From assembly GCA_040398845.1 (NCBI GenBank), contig JBBATH010000013.1:44114-108113 (forward strand): a stretch of DNA of 64,000 bases, read 5' to 3'. A program made the translations under genes and the position numbers. Numbering within the stretch: the stretch's first letter is position 1; every line of letters begins with the position of its first letter. Shown piece by piece: positions 33,823 to 43,448 of the stretch. A model generated the notes under the pieces. That model saw only the letters and a list, made by a program, of their open reading frames with translations. It was not told the DNA's origin and ran no database searches. The DNA is from WLND01 sp040398845 (lineage in GTDB: Bacteria; Actinomycetota; Actinomycetes; S36-B12).

Positions 33823-35774
33823 GCAGGTATCGCTACGGGCGATTCCACGGTGGGCCAGACCCCCTCGCCGACCCCCTCGATGTTGGTCAGGCGATCGAGG
33901 ATCTCAGCGATGAGATCCTCGACGGTCAGCCCGTCGCCGAGGCCCTCTCGCAGTTGATGAGGAAGGGCACGGACGGACGCCGCGGGCTCGACGAGTTGCG
34001 CAGCCGCATTCAGCAGCGCAGGCGGCAGTTGCAGAAATCTGGACGCCTCGACGGCCTGCTCACCGACATCGCCGAAATGCTCGATGAGGCCGTCGCGCTT
34101 GAACGGTCGGCGCTCTTCCCCGACCCGTCCGACGATGCCCGGTTCCGGGAGGCCCAGCTCGACAGCCTCCCGAGTGAGCCCTCGCGCGCCGTGCCCGAGC
34201 TGGCGAACTACGAGTGGCGTTCCCCCGAGGCCCGCGAGATCTACGAGCAGATCAAGGAGCGACTTCGCACCGATGTCATGGACCAGCAGTTCCGACAGAT
34301 GAGCCAAGCGGTCGGCGATATGGGCTCTCCCGAGGCCCAGCAGGCAATGAAGGAAATGCTGGGGGATCTCAACGCAATGCTCGACAAGCACCGCCAGGGC
34401 GGTGATGTCACCAAGGACTTCGACGAGTTCATGGACAAGCACGGCGAGCTGTTCCCCAACCGTCCCGAGACCTTCGAGGAGCTTCTCGACGAACTCGCGC
34501 GTCAGGCGGCGGCAATGCAGCGCCTCATGGACTCGCTCACCCCCGAGCAGCGCGCCGAGCTTCAGGACCTCATGTCCTCGGCGCTGGCCGACATGGACCT
34601 GCAGTCCGAGATGGCCCGGCTCAATGACAGCCTGCGCGCCCTGCGGCCCGATCTGCCCTGGAACGGGCGCCAGCGCATGAACGGCGGCGACCCGATGGGC
34701 CTGCCCGATGCCACGCAGGCCCTCGCCGAGCTCTCCGACCTTGATGCCCTGAGCGAGCAGCTTGGCCAGGACTACCCGGGGGCCTCACTCGACGACATCG
34801 ATGAGGAGGCGGTCGAGCGTGCGCTCGGACGTCAGGCCGTCGACGACGTCAAGGCGCTGAGGGCCATGCAGCGCGAGCTGGAGCGGCAGGGCTACCTCGT
34901 CCGAAAGGGGGATCGCCTCGAGCTCACGCCTAAGGCGGTGCGGCGGCTCGGCAAGGCGGCTCTCAATCGGGTGTTCTCCTCCCTCGAGGCCACGACGCGC
35001 GGCAACCACGAGGTGCGGCGCACCGGGGCGGCTGGCGAGCTCACCGGCAGCACCCGCGCCTGGCAGTTTGGAGACGAGGAGGCAATCGACGTCGTACGCA
35101 CTGTTGGCAATGCGGTGCAGCGGCGGGTGCTGCTCGGCGAGGGGTCGACACGCTTACTCGCTGAGGACTTCGAGGTGCGCGAGACCGAGACCCGAACCCG
35201 GGCTGCCGTGGCGCTGCTCGTAGACCAATCGTTCAGCATGGTCATGAATGACACCTGGCGGCCGGCGAAGACCACGGCAATGGCACTCCATGCCCTCGCC
35301 TCGTCCGCCTTCCCGCTCGACGCCCTCGAGATCATTGCCTTCGCGAACCTGGCCCGGGTCGTGGCACCGCACGAGTTGCCCGACCTCGAGGCCAGCAGCA
35401 TCCAGGGCACGAACCTGCAGCACGCCCTCTTGCTCGCCGGGCAGTTCCTCGACCGGCACCGCGATGCCGACCAGATCGTCATGGTCGTGACCGACGGCGA
35501 GCCCACGGCCCATCTTGAACGCGACGGCGGCTGGTGGTTCGACTGGCCGCCGTCGCGCGAGACGATTGCCAGCACCGTGGCCGAGGTCGACCGCATGACG
35601 GCCCGGCGCATCCCGATCTCGTGGTTCAGGCTTGGCGACGAGCACCGACTCGAGGTGTTCCTCGACGACATGGCGCGCCGCAATCGGGGGCGGGTGTTCG
35701 CCGCGACGGGCGACCAACTCGGCGACTATGTGGTGACCGACTACGTGACGTCGCGACGACGCGGCCGCCGCTAG
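33819..35774 (+). CDS. VWA-domain protein, partner of the MoxR-type ATPase
   Basis: A 651-residue protein. The N-terminal two thirds are long, charged helices rich in Met, Gln, Asp and Glu. The C-terminal third is a von Willebrand A domain with the MIDAS motif DQSFS near residue 470, a conserved Thr region and VTDGEPT. Mg2+ at the MIDAS would bind a target protein, with the AAA ATPase remodelling it. No target is obvious nearby. The ATG overlaps the ATPase stop. Confidence 0.87.
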   Translation: MSRYRYGRFHGGPDPLADPLDVGQAIEDLSDEILDGQPVAEALSQLMRKGTDGRRGLDELRSRIQQRRRQLQKSGRLDGLLTDIAEMLDEAVALERSALFPDPSDDARFREAQLDSLPSEPSRAVPELANYEWRSPEAREIYEQIKERLRTDVMDQQFRQMSQAVGDMGSPEAQQAMKEMLGDLNAMLDKHRQGGDVTKDFDEFMDKHGELFPNRPETFEELLDELARQAAAMQRLMDSLTPEQRAELQDLMSSALADMDLQSEMARLNDSLRALRPDLPWNGRQRMNGGDPMGLPDATQALAELSDLDALSEQLGQDYPGASLDDIDEEAVERALGRQAVDDVKALRAMQRELERQGYLVRKGDRLELTPKAVRRLGKAALNRVFSSLEATTRGNHEVRRTGAAGELTGSTRAWQFGDEEAIDVVRTVGNAVQRRVLLGEGSTRLLAEDFEVRETETRTRAAVALLVDQSFSMVMNDTWRPAKTTAMALHALASSAFPLDALEIIAFANLARVVAPHELPDLEASSIQGTNLQHALLLAGQFLDRHRDADQIVMVVTDGEPTAHLERDGGWWFDWPPSRETIASTVAEVDRMTARRIPISWFRLGDEHRLEVFLDDMARRNRGRVFAATGDQLGDYVVTDYVTSRRRGRR

Positions 35775-35802
35775 CCGCAGATTCCGTCAGTGGCCTTGAT
35801 AC

Positions 35803-35912
35803 TGAACGGCTCAAGGCCCGCTATGCCAAACAGGCTCATCGCCTGGTCGAAGTCGATGAGTAGGTCAATGTCGGGTTCCTTGTTATCCCGCAGGTTCCAA
35901 ACGGTCAGGGGT
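35803..35912 (-). pseudogene. Fragment of an MNT-type nucleotidyltransferase
   Basis: On the minus strand this reads NKEPDIDLLIDFDQAMSLFG, matching the second half of the nucleotidyltransferase active site of MNT antitoxins (usually SDIDLLVDF...). The upstream GSxARG part survives only as a garbled TVWNLRDN and no start or C-terminus remains. It is a relic of a HEPN/MNT-like module. Confidence 0.5.
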
Positions 35913-35931
35913 GGAGGGCGAAGTTTTGGAC

Positions 35932-35999
35932 AGACGCACCCTGAATCCCGACGAGATCCCCGTTCGAGCACAACTCATCGGGATTCGGGGTGCATCTGC
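35932..35999. terminator. 25-bp stem-loop between convergent genes
   Basis: Arms 35932-35956 and 35975-35999 pair at 22 of 25 positions around an 18-nt loop. The three exceptions are A/G differences that would pair as G-U in RNA on one strand. It lies between the convergent VWA and lysozyme-like genes and could serve as a bidirectional terminator. It shares no core with the three-copy palindrome family. Confidence 0.55.
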
Positions 36000-36049
36000 C
36001 TCAGGTGAGACCTAGGAGGATCAGGAGGGCGAGGAAAATCAGCGTTTCC

Positions 36050-36631
36050 CTAACAGTGCCAGCGGCCTCCGCGCCAGTGCGCAGCGCCGCTACCTGTACC
36101 CCGCCAGTTGTAGATCGTGCTAAACGCGGCGTCCTGCCAGTACCTCGGCCACTCACTCAGTGGCGTGTCTCGCAGTTTCGCGAGCACACGGACGGCTGCT
36201 TGGTCTCCAAGAATGACCCGATGCTCGCGCGACATCATCCACGTTGCGCCCCGGGCCAACGCCGGGGACATCTGGTAGGCGCCGTAGTAGCCATTGCGCG
36301 AGACGACGTCGTACTGGCCCTCGCTCTCACGTTCAGCGATGCACCGGCGCTTGGTTTCGATGGATGCCTGAAAGAAGCGGCCTTGGTACATGCTCGGCTC
36401 GACACCGCGCATGTCGCGGGTCTGCGCTGAGTAGGTCGTCAATCGGAGCATCTGCTGGGCAGCGGTCATGACTTCACTCGCCGCCGCGAGGGTTGTTGAC
36501 GCTGACGCTTCGGCCTGCGCCCCAACGGCCCCCGGCGCGTTGGCTGCCAGGGCCGGCGAAACTGAAAGCACGAGGCTTCCGGGTATCACGATGATCATTG
36601 CAATGCGACGGACAATTGCTGAGCGGAACAT
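36050..36631 (-). CDS. Secreted lysozyme-fold (transglycosylase-like) protein
   Basis: A 193-residue protein with a signal peptide ending near AANA (about residue 31) and a C-terminal domain with CIAERESEG, NGYYGAYQMSP and SEWPRYWQ. The Glu in ERESEG, the YGAYQ motif and paired Cys fit Rpf/transglycosylase-like lysozyme folds that cut peptidoglycan outside the cell. A Gln/Ala linker precedes the domain. The gene is alone. Confidence 0.8.
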   Translation of the reverse strand: MFRSAIVRRIAMIIVIPGSLVLSVSPALAANAPGAVGAQAEASASTTLAAASEVMTAAQQMLRLTTYSAQTRDMRGVEPSMYQGRFFQASIETKRRCIAERESEGQYDVVSRNGYYGAYQMSPALARGATWMMSREHRVILGDQAAVRVLAKLRDTPLSEWPRYWQDAAFSTIYNWRGTGSGAAHWRGGRWHC

Positions 36632-37036
36632 CTCACCTCTATTGCCGGCATCAGGCGAGCGATCACCCGATGCGTGGTCGCGACACGGGTCGATGCCTGG
36701 TGGAGACCTCTGTCTGTCTCTCCCGACTCACCAGCACGATCGCCGGCCGGAGCGGTTCGCACGCCCTCGACAGTGTTGGCAATCCTGCTCTCAACTGCTG
36801 CGCCAGTGGAGGTGTCACGTTTCCTGCCCAGCGCCGCTGAACAGGCTTCGTACGTCGTCGAGGTTAGGCAGACTTTGCTCGCCAAGCGAATCTTGCCCAG
36901 CCACATTTGGACGCGAAATGACCGAAATACGCTGTTTGGGTATGTCGTAGGTCACATCCCAAGCAGGGATTCGTGGGTTGTTCGTGTGACATGGATCATG
37001 GACATGACAACCCTTTTCAACGCCTACGCTCGGGCC
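36632..37036. other. Intergenic region, 405 nt
   Basis: No coding sequence that I can support. It holds the promoters of the flanking divergent genes, including TACGCT at 37025-37030. No clear repeat was seen. Confidence 0.6.
37025..37030 (+). promoter_or_regulatory. -10 hexamer TACGCT, leaderless geometry
   Basis: TACGCT ends 6 nt before ATG 37037 of the molybdopterin oxidoreductase; same hexamer and spacing as at 23132-23137. Confidence 0.5.
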
Positions 37037-39334
37037 ATGACGGTCACTGCATTTCGAACTTGCCCGCTCTGTGAAGCGACGTGCGGCCTAGAAATCACCC
37101 TCGATGAAGCGACCGTCACTCGCGTCCGCGGAGATGACGCGGACGTCTTCTCGAAGGGGTACGTATGTCCCAAGGGCATCGCCCTCGGTGAATTCCATAA
37201 CGACCCCTCACGGCTGCGGTACCCGCTCATCCGGGGGGCTGACGGTGTCCACCGCCGGGCCACCTGGCCGCAGGCATGGGCCGAGATCGACCGCCTGCTG
37301 CGCCCAGTGCGGGAGGCGCACGGAAACAGCGCCATCGGCCTTTTCCTCGGCAATCCGCATGTGCACAACTCATCAACCACGCTGTACGCGCCAGCCCTCA
37401 TTCGTGCGCTCGGCACCTGAAACGTCTTCACCGCGAGCACCGTCGACCAGATGCCCACACAGGTTGCCGCCGGCCTCATGTTCGGAACCGGTCTGTCGAT
37501 TCCGATCCCGGACATCGACCGCACCGACTTCATGCTCATCCTTGGCGCCAACCCGATGGTCTCGAACGGGTCGCTGTGGACCGCCCCTGATATCCCCGGA
37601 CGATTTCGCGCCCTCAAGGCACGTGGAGGGCGACTCGTTGTCGTCGATCCGATTCGGACCCGAACCGCCGAGGTGGCAGATGAGCACGTACGCATCCGGC
37701 CAGGCACTGACGCGTTCCTCGTTGCGGCGATGGCTCGCACGATCCTCACCGAGGGCCGCGCGCGACCTCAATCGTCGGAGCAGCACCTAGCTGAGGGGTC
37801 CCTCGAGGAGTTCGCCAAGGCTGTCGAGCCCTTCACACCTGACGCCGTGGCGCGCCTCACCGGCATTCCGGCCGAGACGATCATTCGACTCGCCCGCGAG
37901 ATGTCTGTCGCACCAACCGCTGCGATCTACGGCCGCATGGGCACAACCACGGCGGGGGTCGCCGTTGCCAGCCGGGCACCCCAGTCCTTCGGCACCGCAA
38001 CGTCATGGCTCATCAATGCCGTGAACATCCTCACCGGGAATCTCGACCGCGAAGGCGGGATCATGTGGCCGCTGCCCGCCGCCGGTGGACCATCGACCTC
38101 CGGCAAGTCTGGGGTGGGCCACGGAATTCGAATCCCGGGAGCCGAGCGCACGCGGGTGCGGGGGCTCGCGAGCGTCCTCGGCGAATTCCCGTCAGCAGCA
38201 CTAGCGGAAGAAATCGACACGCACTCGCTGGACGGAACACGATTGCGCGGACTCATCACGATCGCCGGCAACCCCGTCCTCTCCACTCCCGATGGAGGAC
38301 GCCTCGATGCCGCCCTCGCCACCCTCGATGTCATGGTGAGCATCGACGCCTACCTGACCGAGACCACCCGCCACGCCCACGTCGTCCTACCAGCACCATC
38401 GTCGCTCGCCCGCGGTCACTACGACATTGCCTTCACGAATCTCGCCGTGCGCAACATCGCCCATTGGAGCCCGCCGTCTGTTCCCCTCCGGCATGACGAT
38501 CACGCCGACGAGATGGACGAGGCCGAGATCCTCCTGCGCTTTGCCAGCTTGGCGGCCGGGGGGGTCAGCTCCCACGAAACGATGGATGACTTCGTTGCGC
38601 TTGACGTCGCGACCCGTGCATCGAAGTCGGAGGCCTCACGCGCCTACGGCCGCTCTCCTGCCGAGCTCCTCGTAGCTGTCACGCCACGGCGGAGCGTCGA
38701 ACGACTCCTCGACCTCATGATCAGGTCCGGTCCCTACGGAGATGGATTCGGCACTGAGCCCGGCGGGCTCACGCTCGCCGCGCTCGAGTCTGCCCCGCAC
38801 GGGATCGACCTCGGGCCGCTCAAGCCGCGACTCCCCGAAGTACTGCGGACTCCGAGCGGGGCAATCGAACTAGCCCCACCGCAACTCATCGCCGAAGCAG
38901 CGCGCATGGGGGAGGTGATGCAGCAGGTAGGTACCGAATCCGATGACCGGTTGCTCCTTGTCGGTCGAAGGTCGCTGCGGAGCAACAACTCCTGGATGCA
39001 CAACATCCCGCTGCTCGCTAAGGGGGCAAATCACTGCACGCTGTGGCTCAATCCAGATGACGCAGCCAAACTGGGACTCGACGATGGAGGCGAGGCGACC
39101 GTGACGAGCGAGGTTGCCAGCGTCGTCGCGATCGTCGAGATCACCGACGTCGTACCGCCCGGAGTCGCGAGTCTGCCCCACGGCTGGGGCCACCTCACGC
39201 CGGGGACTTGGGGGCCGACCGCTTTGGAGCAGCCAGGGGTCAACGCGAATCTCCTGACTCCGGCGGGAGGTCTCGATGAACTTGCCGGCACTGCCGTGCT
39301 CAACGGCGTACCGGTCAGGGTGGTAGCGACATGA
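37037..39334 (+). pseudogene. Molybdopterin oxidoreductase interrupted by an in-frame TGA
   Basis: A 766-codon frame with one TGA at 37418-37420 (codon 128). The first part carries the Fe-S motif CPLCEATCGL with the downstream CPKG cysteine, and the second carries the MGD-binding domains (ILGANPMVSNGS, TIAGNPVLSTPD, RRSLRSNNSWMHN). The flanks of the stop, RALGT and NVFTASTVDQ, are contiguous in family proteins, where Arg or Lys is usual; CGA to TGA is one transition. It is 8-9 residues before the metal-ligand position, so it is not the selenocysteine site of formate dehydrogenases. Function would be redox with a Mo/W cofactor. Confidence 0.82.
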
Positions 39335-39348
39335 TGGTTTCCAATTGG

Positions 39349-39515
39349 TCAGTACTGGTAGGAGTCACGCCGATGATCAATGTCTAGGACAACGATGCGG
39401 TGGTTTGGCTCATCGATGCGGTAGCGAACGCGGTACTCGCCGCGCCTGGCACGCCAGAGTCCGTCACATGGGTCCCTGAGCGGCGGGCGCCCGGTGCCAA
39501 GACTATGGCGTACAT
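39349..39515 (-). pseudogene. Decayed RelE-type toxin gene
   Basis: Minus strand: MYAIVLAPGARR in one frame is followed after a few codons by LRDPCDGLWRARRGEYRVRY and IVVLDIDHRRDSY in another, ending at TGA 39349-39351. The normal middle (about 35-40 codons) is missing and the join shifts the frame. Both ends are clear RelE sequence. Confidence 0.75.
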
Positions 39516-39531
39516 CTCGCTGCCCGGCGCA

Positions 39532-39674
39532 TCAGCGTTCACCCGCTTGGCGCATTCGTCGTTCGGCCACGAGTTTGGCCATTTCCTCAACCGTGGTCAG
39601 GTCATCGGCCGAGCCGTGACCTCGGAGAGTGACACCGTCGCAATAGACCAGAACTGTTGTCTGCGAAGGGGCAC
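39532..39674 (-). pseudogene. Decayed antitoxin gene upstream of the RelE remnant
   Basis: Minus strand: a Phd-like start (IATVSLSEVTAR) lies in one frame, and an acidic helical tail (ADDLTTVEEMAKLVAERR, then stop) in another. The pieces fit one antitoxin with an internal deletion. The exact family is uncertain. Confidence 0.4.
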
Positions 39675-39679
39675 GAAAC

Positions 39680-39707
39680 TGGACAATTACGGGGCCGGCG
39701 GTAGTCT
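39680..39707 (+). promoter_or_regulatory. Promoter of the binding-protein gene
   Basis: TGGACA (39680-39685) and TAGTCT (39702-39707) are spaced by 16 bp. The -10 ends 7 nt before ATG 39715, so a leaderless or near-leaderless message is likely. Confidence 0.5.
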
Positions 39708-39714
39708 TGTGCCC

Positions 39715-40860
39715 ATGAAATCTAGCGGCGCTTTTCGCCTCATTCCTATCACCGCACTGTTCCTTGCAAGTGGCATCGCTTACGCACCGGTTGCATCTGC
39801 CGCCCCATCTCCGATCATTATCGCGGTCGAGGCCCCCCTCACCGGCTCGCAGTCGGGCAACGGCATCGACATGTACCGCGGCGTGAAGCTCGCAGTCGAC
39901 CAGGTGAACGCCAAGGGCGGCGTGCTCGGTCGTCAGGTGAAGATCGTCAAGGCCGACGATCAGGCGAATCCGGACCTTGCGCTTTCCGTCGCGCAGAAGG
40001 TCAAGGCCGCGGGCGCCGTGGCCGTTGTCGGTCCCTATAACTCCTCAGTCGGCCTCGTCAATCTTCCGTTCTACGTGTCGAACAAGATCGTGCCCGTCCA
40101 TCTCACGTCCACCGACGCCACCACCGGCCAGGGCGTCACTGTCCAGCCAAAGAACAGCCAGATCTCGCCCATTGAGGTTAACTTCCTGCAGAACGGATAC
40201 GGCTACTCCGGTTGCCCGAAGGTCGTCATGCTCGTGGACCCATCGGCTTACACGGCGGGAATGGCGGAGCGAATCGGCAAGGCGATGATCTGCGGTGACG
40301 GAGCCCCCGTCGCCAGCATCCCGGTAACCCCCGGTCAGTCCGACTACACCGCCACGGTGGCCTCCGCCTTGGCCCTCTCCCCGAACATCCTCTACGTGAG
40401 CACCTATTACCCCGAGGGCAGCAAAATCGCGACCGCGATCGCGGCCTCAAAGACCACGGCCCACTGCTTCATGGGTCTGGCCAATGTCGATCCCGCGTTC
40501 GTGACTGGCGCTGGCATCCCGGCATCGCAGAACTGCCGCTTCAGCGGGGTGCCCGAGGCCGCCCAGATGCCCGATGCATCGGCCTATGTCACCGCCTACA
40601 AGAAGGCGTTCAAGGCCCAGCCCGGTGTGTGGGGATCCTTCACCTACGACTCCGCGAACGTCCTCTTCGCGGCGATGACCAAGGCGAACTCCACCGACTA
40701 CTCGGCAGTGATGAAGAAACTGCTCAGCACCAAGGGTTACGCGGGACAGACCGGCACCATCACCATCGGTCCGAAGACCGGAAACCGCACGAAGGTTCCG
40801 GTCTACATCCTGAAGGTGGATAAGAAGGGCGCCTACGTCATCGACACCGACGCTTCATAG
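39715..40860 (+). CDS. Branched-chain amino-acid type ABC substrate-binding protein
   Basis: A 381-residue exported protein: signal peptide to about ASAAPS (residue 27), then a Peripla_BP_6 domain with EAPLTGSQSGNGIDMYRG, VVGPYNSSV and SFTYDSANVL. There is no lipobox Cys. It should bind an amino acid or small amide outside the membrane. No permease or ATPase genes are adjacent, so it is an orphan binding protein. ATG 39715 follows a good promoter; the frame upstream overlaps the decayed TA locus. Confidence 0.85.
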   Translation: MKSSGAFRLIPITALFLASGIAYAPVASAAPSPIIIAVEAPLTGSQSGNGIDMYRGVKLAVDQVNAKGGVLGRQVKIVKADDQANPDLALSVAQKVKAAGAVAVVGPYNSSVGLVNLPFYVSNKIVPVHLTSTDATTGQGVTVQPKNSQISPIEVNFLQNGYGYSGCPKVVMLVDPSAYTAGMAERIGKAMICGDGAPVASIPVTPGQSDYTATVASALALSPNILYVSTYYPEGSKIATAIAASKTTAHCFMGLANVDPAFVTGAGIPASQNCRFSGVPEAAQMPDASAYVTAYKKAFKAQPGVWGSFTYDSANVLFAAMTKANSTDYSAVMKKLLSTKGYAGQTGTITIGPKTGNRTKVPVYILKVDKKGAYVIDTDAS

Positions 40861-40893
40861 GTCACGAACACCAATAACGAGAACGACGTGACG

Positions 40894-41670
40894 ATGCACG
40901 TCACCCGCCTGTCGGTGACGCCGATCAAGGGACTGGCACTCAGCCACCCCCCTTCGATCGACGTCACCGACACCGGAGCGGTTGGCGACCGAGCCTTCTA
41001 CCTCGTCGACGCCGACGACCGACTCGTGTCGATCGCGAAAACGGGAGCCCTCGTCGGCCTCTCGGCGCAGTGGGATGCAGACCATCAGGTCTTATCAATC
41101 AGTGACTCAAGCGGCATGGTCCACGCCGGCAGCATCACTGTCGGTGCCCCGCACCACGCGAACTTCTTCGAATTCAGGCAGGCGCAGGGGCGACTGGTCG
41201 AGGGTGCGTGGGGGCAGCTGTTCTCTGACATCGCGGGTCAGTCCCTTCGACTCGTCAAAGCTGACGAGTCGAACGGCGGGCGCGACGTCGAACCGCTCAC
41301 ACTCCTCGGTGACGCCTCCACCGCCGAACTCGCCCAACGCTCCGGGCTCGACCAGGTCGACAGCCGGCGCTTTCGGATGCTTATCGAGTTCGACGGAGCA
41401 ACTCCGCACGAGGAGGACACGTGGAATGGCCGCGTCATCACCGTCGGAGAAGCGGTCATTGCGGGCGGCGGTCCGGTGCAGCGTTGCGCAGGCACGACCC
41501 GTGATCCCTCATCAGGCGAGATCGACCTGCGCACCCTCACCCTCATTGGGGGTTATCGGGGCCGGCAGGAATCCATCTTTGGCCTTGGGTTCAACTTCGG
41601 GGTGTACGCGACCACGCTCACTCCGGGCCGCGTGAGCGTCGGCGACCTGCTCCAGATTGCCAGCGCTTAG
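40894..41670 (+). CDS. MOSC-domain protein (MOSC_N plus MOSC)
   Basis: A 258-residue protein with an N-terminal MOSC_N barrel (LSVTPIKGL, GDRAFYLVD) and a C-terminal MOSC domain with the conserved Cys in VQRCAGTTRDP. MOSC proteins bind sulfurated molybdenum cofactor or act as N-hydroxylated-substrate reductases. A link to the broken molybdopterin oxidoreductase 1.5 kb upstream is possible. ATG 40894 is preferred over GTG 40888 on family N-terminus; no good ribosome site is present. Confidence 0.85.
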   Translation: MHVTRLSVTPIKGLALSHPPSIDVTDTGAVGDRAFYLVDADDRLVSIAKTGALVGLSAQWDADHQVLSISDSSGMVHAGSITVGAPHHANFFEFRQAQGRLVEGAWGQLFSDIAGQSLRLVKADESNGGRDVEPLTLLGDASTAELAQRSGLDQVDSRRFRMLIEFDGATPHEEDTWNGRVITVGEAVIAGGGPVQRCAGTTRDPSSGEIDLRTLTLIGGYRGRQESIFGLGFNFGVYATTLTPGRVSVGDLLQIASA

Positions 41671-41763
41671 CCCGCTCACGGACTACGACGCATGTAAAGT
41701 AAGAAGAAATACTCTTCTATTCAGGTACGTATCACTTCCGCCATGATCTGCGAAAGGTCCAAC

Positions 41764-43242
41764 GTGAAGCGCATCCTCCCAATCATCTCGGCGATTGCTG
41801 TCGTCGCTGCCTCGCTCATCTCAGCGGCACCTGCTGATGCTGCCACCCTCACGGTCACCCTGAGCGCCCGCAACGGCACGGTCGGGGTGTCCCAGACCAT
41901 CTCGGCGACAGTCAAGGATTCCGGGCAGGACATTGGCGGGGGTGTCGGCACCGTGACCTTCACTGCCAATGGCGCCCAGATCGGCACGGATACCGTCGGT
42001 GGTCAGCGCGGCACGACGGCGACGATCAACTGGACCCCGCAGTCGGCCTCACCCTCAACGAATATCACCGCGACCTTCGACGATGGCACGAGCGACACCA
42101 CCTCCGTCTCCATCGCATCGGTAAGCACCTCTGCTTCGATTACGACCCCCGGGTCGGCCGGCACATCAACACAGGTCACCCTCGCCGCGCAGGTGCGAGC
42201 AAAGGTCGGCGCCTACAATCCAACCGGCTCGGTGACCTTCTATACATCGAACGGCAGCGCAATCAGCTCAGGGAACCTCGACGGCAGCGGCCGCACCTCA
42301 ATTGCGTACACCACTCCGGCGGCCGCAGGAACGGTCTACCTCTACGTCGTCTACAACGGCGACTCCAACGCCACGGCGTCGGGCAAGAGCGGGTCTGACT
42401 CCATCAAGGTCTCCGCCGCTGCGAGCTCACTGTCCCTCGTGGCCCCCCAGTCCAACTTCGTCGGCTCGCCCGCGCAGTTGACTGCCAAGGTGAACCCGCC
42501 GAACGGCACCGGCTCGGTCGCCTTCTCCGCCAACGGCTCAGCCCTCGGATCGGCCAACGTCGCGAACGGCGTCGCAACCATCAACTGGGTCCCGGCATCG
42601 ACTGGCAACTACACCCTCAAGGCCGTCTACAGCGGGGGCGGCGGGGTCGCTGGTGCCACGGCCACAAATGGGGTTACGGTCACTCAGCCGCTCAAGGCGG
42701 ATGTCATCACCCTGAACCCGGCAGGTGCCGCTGGTCCGTGGCCCGTCGGTTCCACCCAGGGGCTTGCCAATGGAGCAAGCGTTCAGTTTGGCGTCTCAAG
42801 TGCGTCCGGCCTGCCCGTGACCCTCTCGGTCGTCGGTCCGTGCAGCATGAGTGGCAACACCCTGAACGTGAACGGCGTCGGTGGGCCCTGCACCCTCACA
42901 GCCTCCACCCCAGGCGGTAACGGCTACGCCCCCACCAATCAGACCTACCAGATCGTCACAGGAGTGGGCACCCAGAGCGCCTCCGTGAATCCTGCGGCGT
43001 CGGGCATCTACCGGGTCGGTGCGAAGTTGCTGCTCGCTCCAGTCACGGCGAAGACCAATCTCGGACAATCGATCAGCTGGTCGGTGACCTCGGGTGGCAA
43101 GTCCTGCAAGATCAAGCGGGCCGGTGGAAACGTCAAGGTGAATCTCGTGAAGAAGGGTTCATGCCAGGTCACCGGTTCAGCGCCCTCAGTGCCGGGGCAG
43201 TGGGCCGCATTCACCACCGGCAGGACCTATACCGTCCGCTAG
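41764..43242 (+). CDS. Secreted Ig-like repeat protein
   Basis: A 492-residue exported protein: signal peptide ending around ADAA (residue 28), then three Ig-like (Big_3_5-type) domains of about 90 residues each, recognised by GTVTFTANG, GSVTFYTSNG and GSVAFSANG strands, and a Cys-containing C-terminal domain. It is probably a surface or matrix protein. GTG 41764 has GAAAGG at good spacing; the upstream ATG 41743 has none. Palindrome copy 2 follows its stop. Confidence 0.83.
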   Translation: MKRILPIISAIAVVAASLISAAPADAATLTVTLSARNGTVGVSQTISATVKDSGQDIGGGVGTVTFTANGAQIGTDTVGGQRGTTATINWTPQSASPSTNITATFDDGTSDTTSVSIASVSTSASITTPGSAGTSTQVTLAAQVRAKVGAYNPTGSVTFYTSNGSAISSGNLDGSGRTSIAYTTPAAAGTVYLYVVYNGDSNATASGKSGSDSIKVSAAASSLSLVAPQSNFVGSPAQLTAKVNPPNGTGSVAFSANGSALGSANVANGVATINWVPASTGNYTLKAVYSGGGGVAGATATNGVTVTQPLKADVITLNPAGAAGPWPVGSTQGLANGASVQFGVSSASGLPVTLSVVGPCSMSGNTLNVNGVGGPCTLTASTPGGNGYAPTNQTYQIVTGVGTQSASVNPAASGIYRVGAKLLLAPVTAKTNLGQSISWSVTSGGKSCKIKRAGGNVKVNLVKKGSCQVTGSAPSVPGQWAAFTTGRTYTVR

Positions 43243-43263
43243 TGCGGGCCGCACAGCCCCAAA

Positions 43264-43324
43264 CATGCGCGTTACTGTCGCGAAACATCGCTAGACCGGT
43301 GGTTTCACCACAGTAACGCGCATG
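43264..43324. repeat. Palindromic dispersed element, copy 2
   Basis: Arms 43264-43286 and 43302-43324 pair at 21 of 23 positions around a 15-nt loop. It lies between the convergent Ig-like and dehydrogenase genes. Like copy 3 it is preceded by CCCCAAAC, so the element may be longer than the stem. Confidence 0.8.
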
Positions 43325-43448
43325 TTCGCGTTGCAGGGGTGAGTGCGGCCACTGCTCCCTTGGTCGCGCTGTGGAGGGCACGTGACGGCACACTGACGAA
43401 CGCGACGGCCGACGCGCCATCGAACTCACCCATATTCGTTCCCCTGTC

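Noticed and set aside
28593..37420. Stop-codon reassignment (TAG or TGA as sense)
   Set aside because: Several well-supported genes end at TAG (hpaE, hpaG, the ferredoxin, the VWA gene) and others at TGA in tight overlaps such as ATGA and GTGA, so both work as stops.
37418..37420. Selenocysteine codon in the molybdopterin oxidoreductase
   Set aside because: The TGA is 8-9 residues before the ligand column by eye, and Arg or Lys is usual there. No hairpin of SECIS type was evident just after it.
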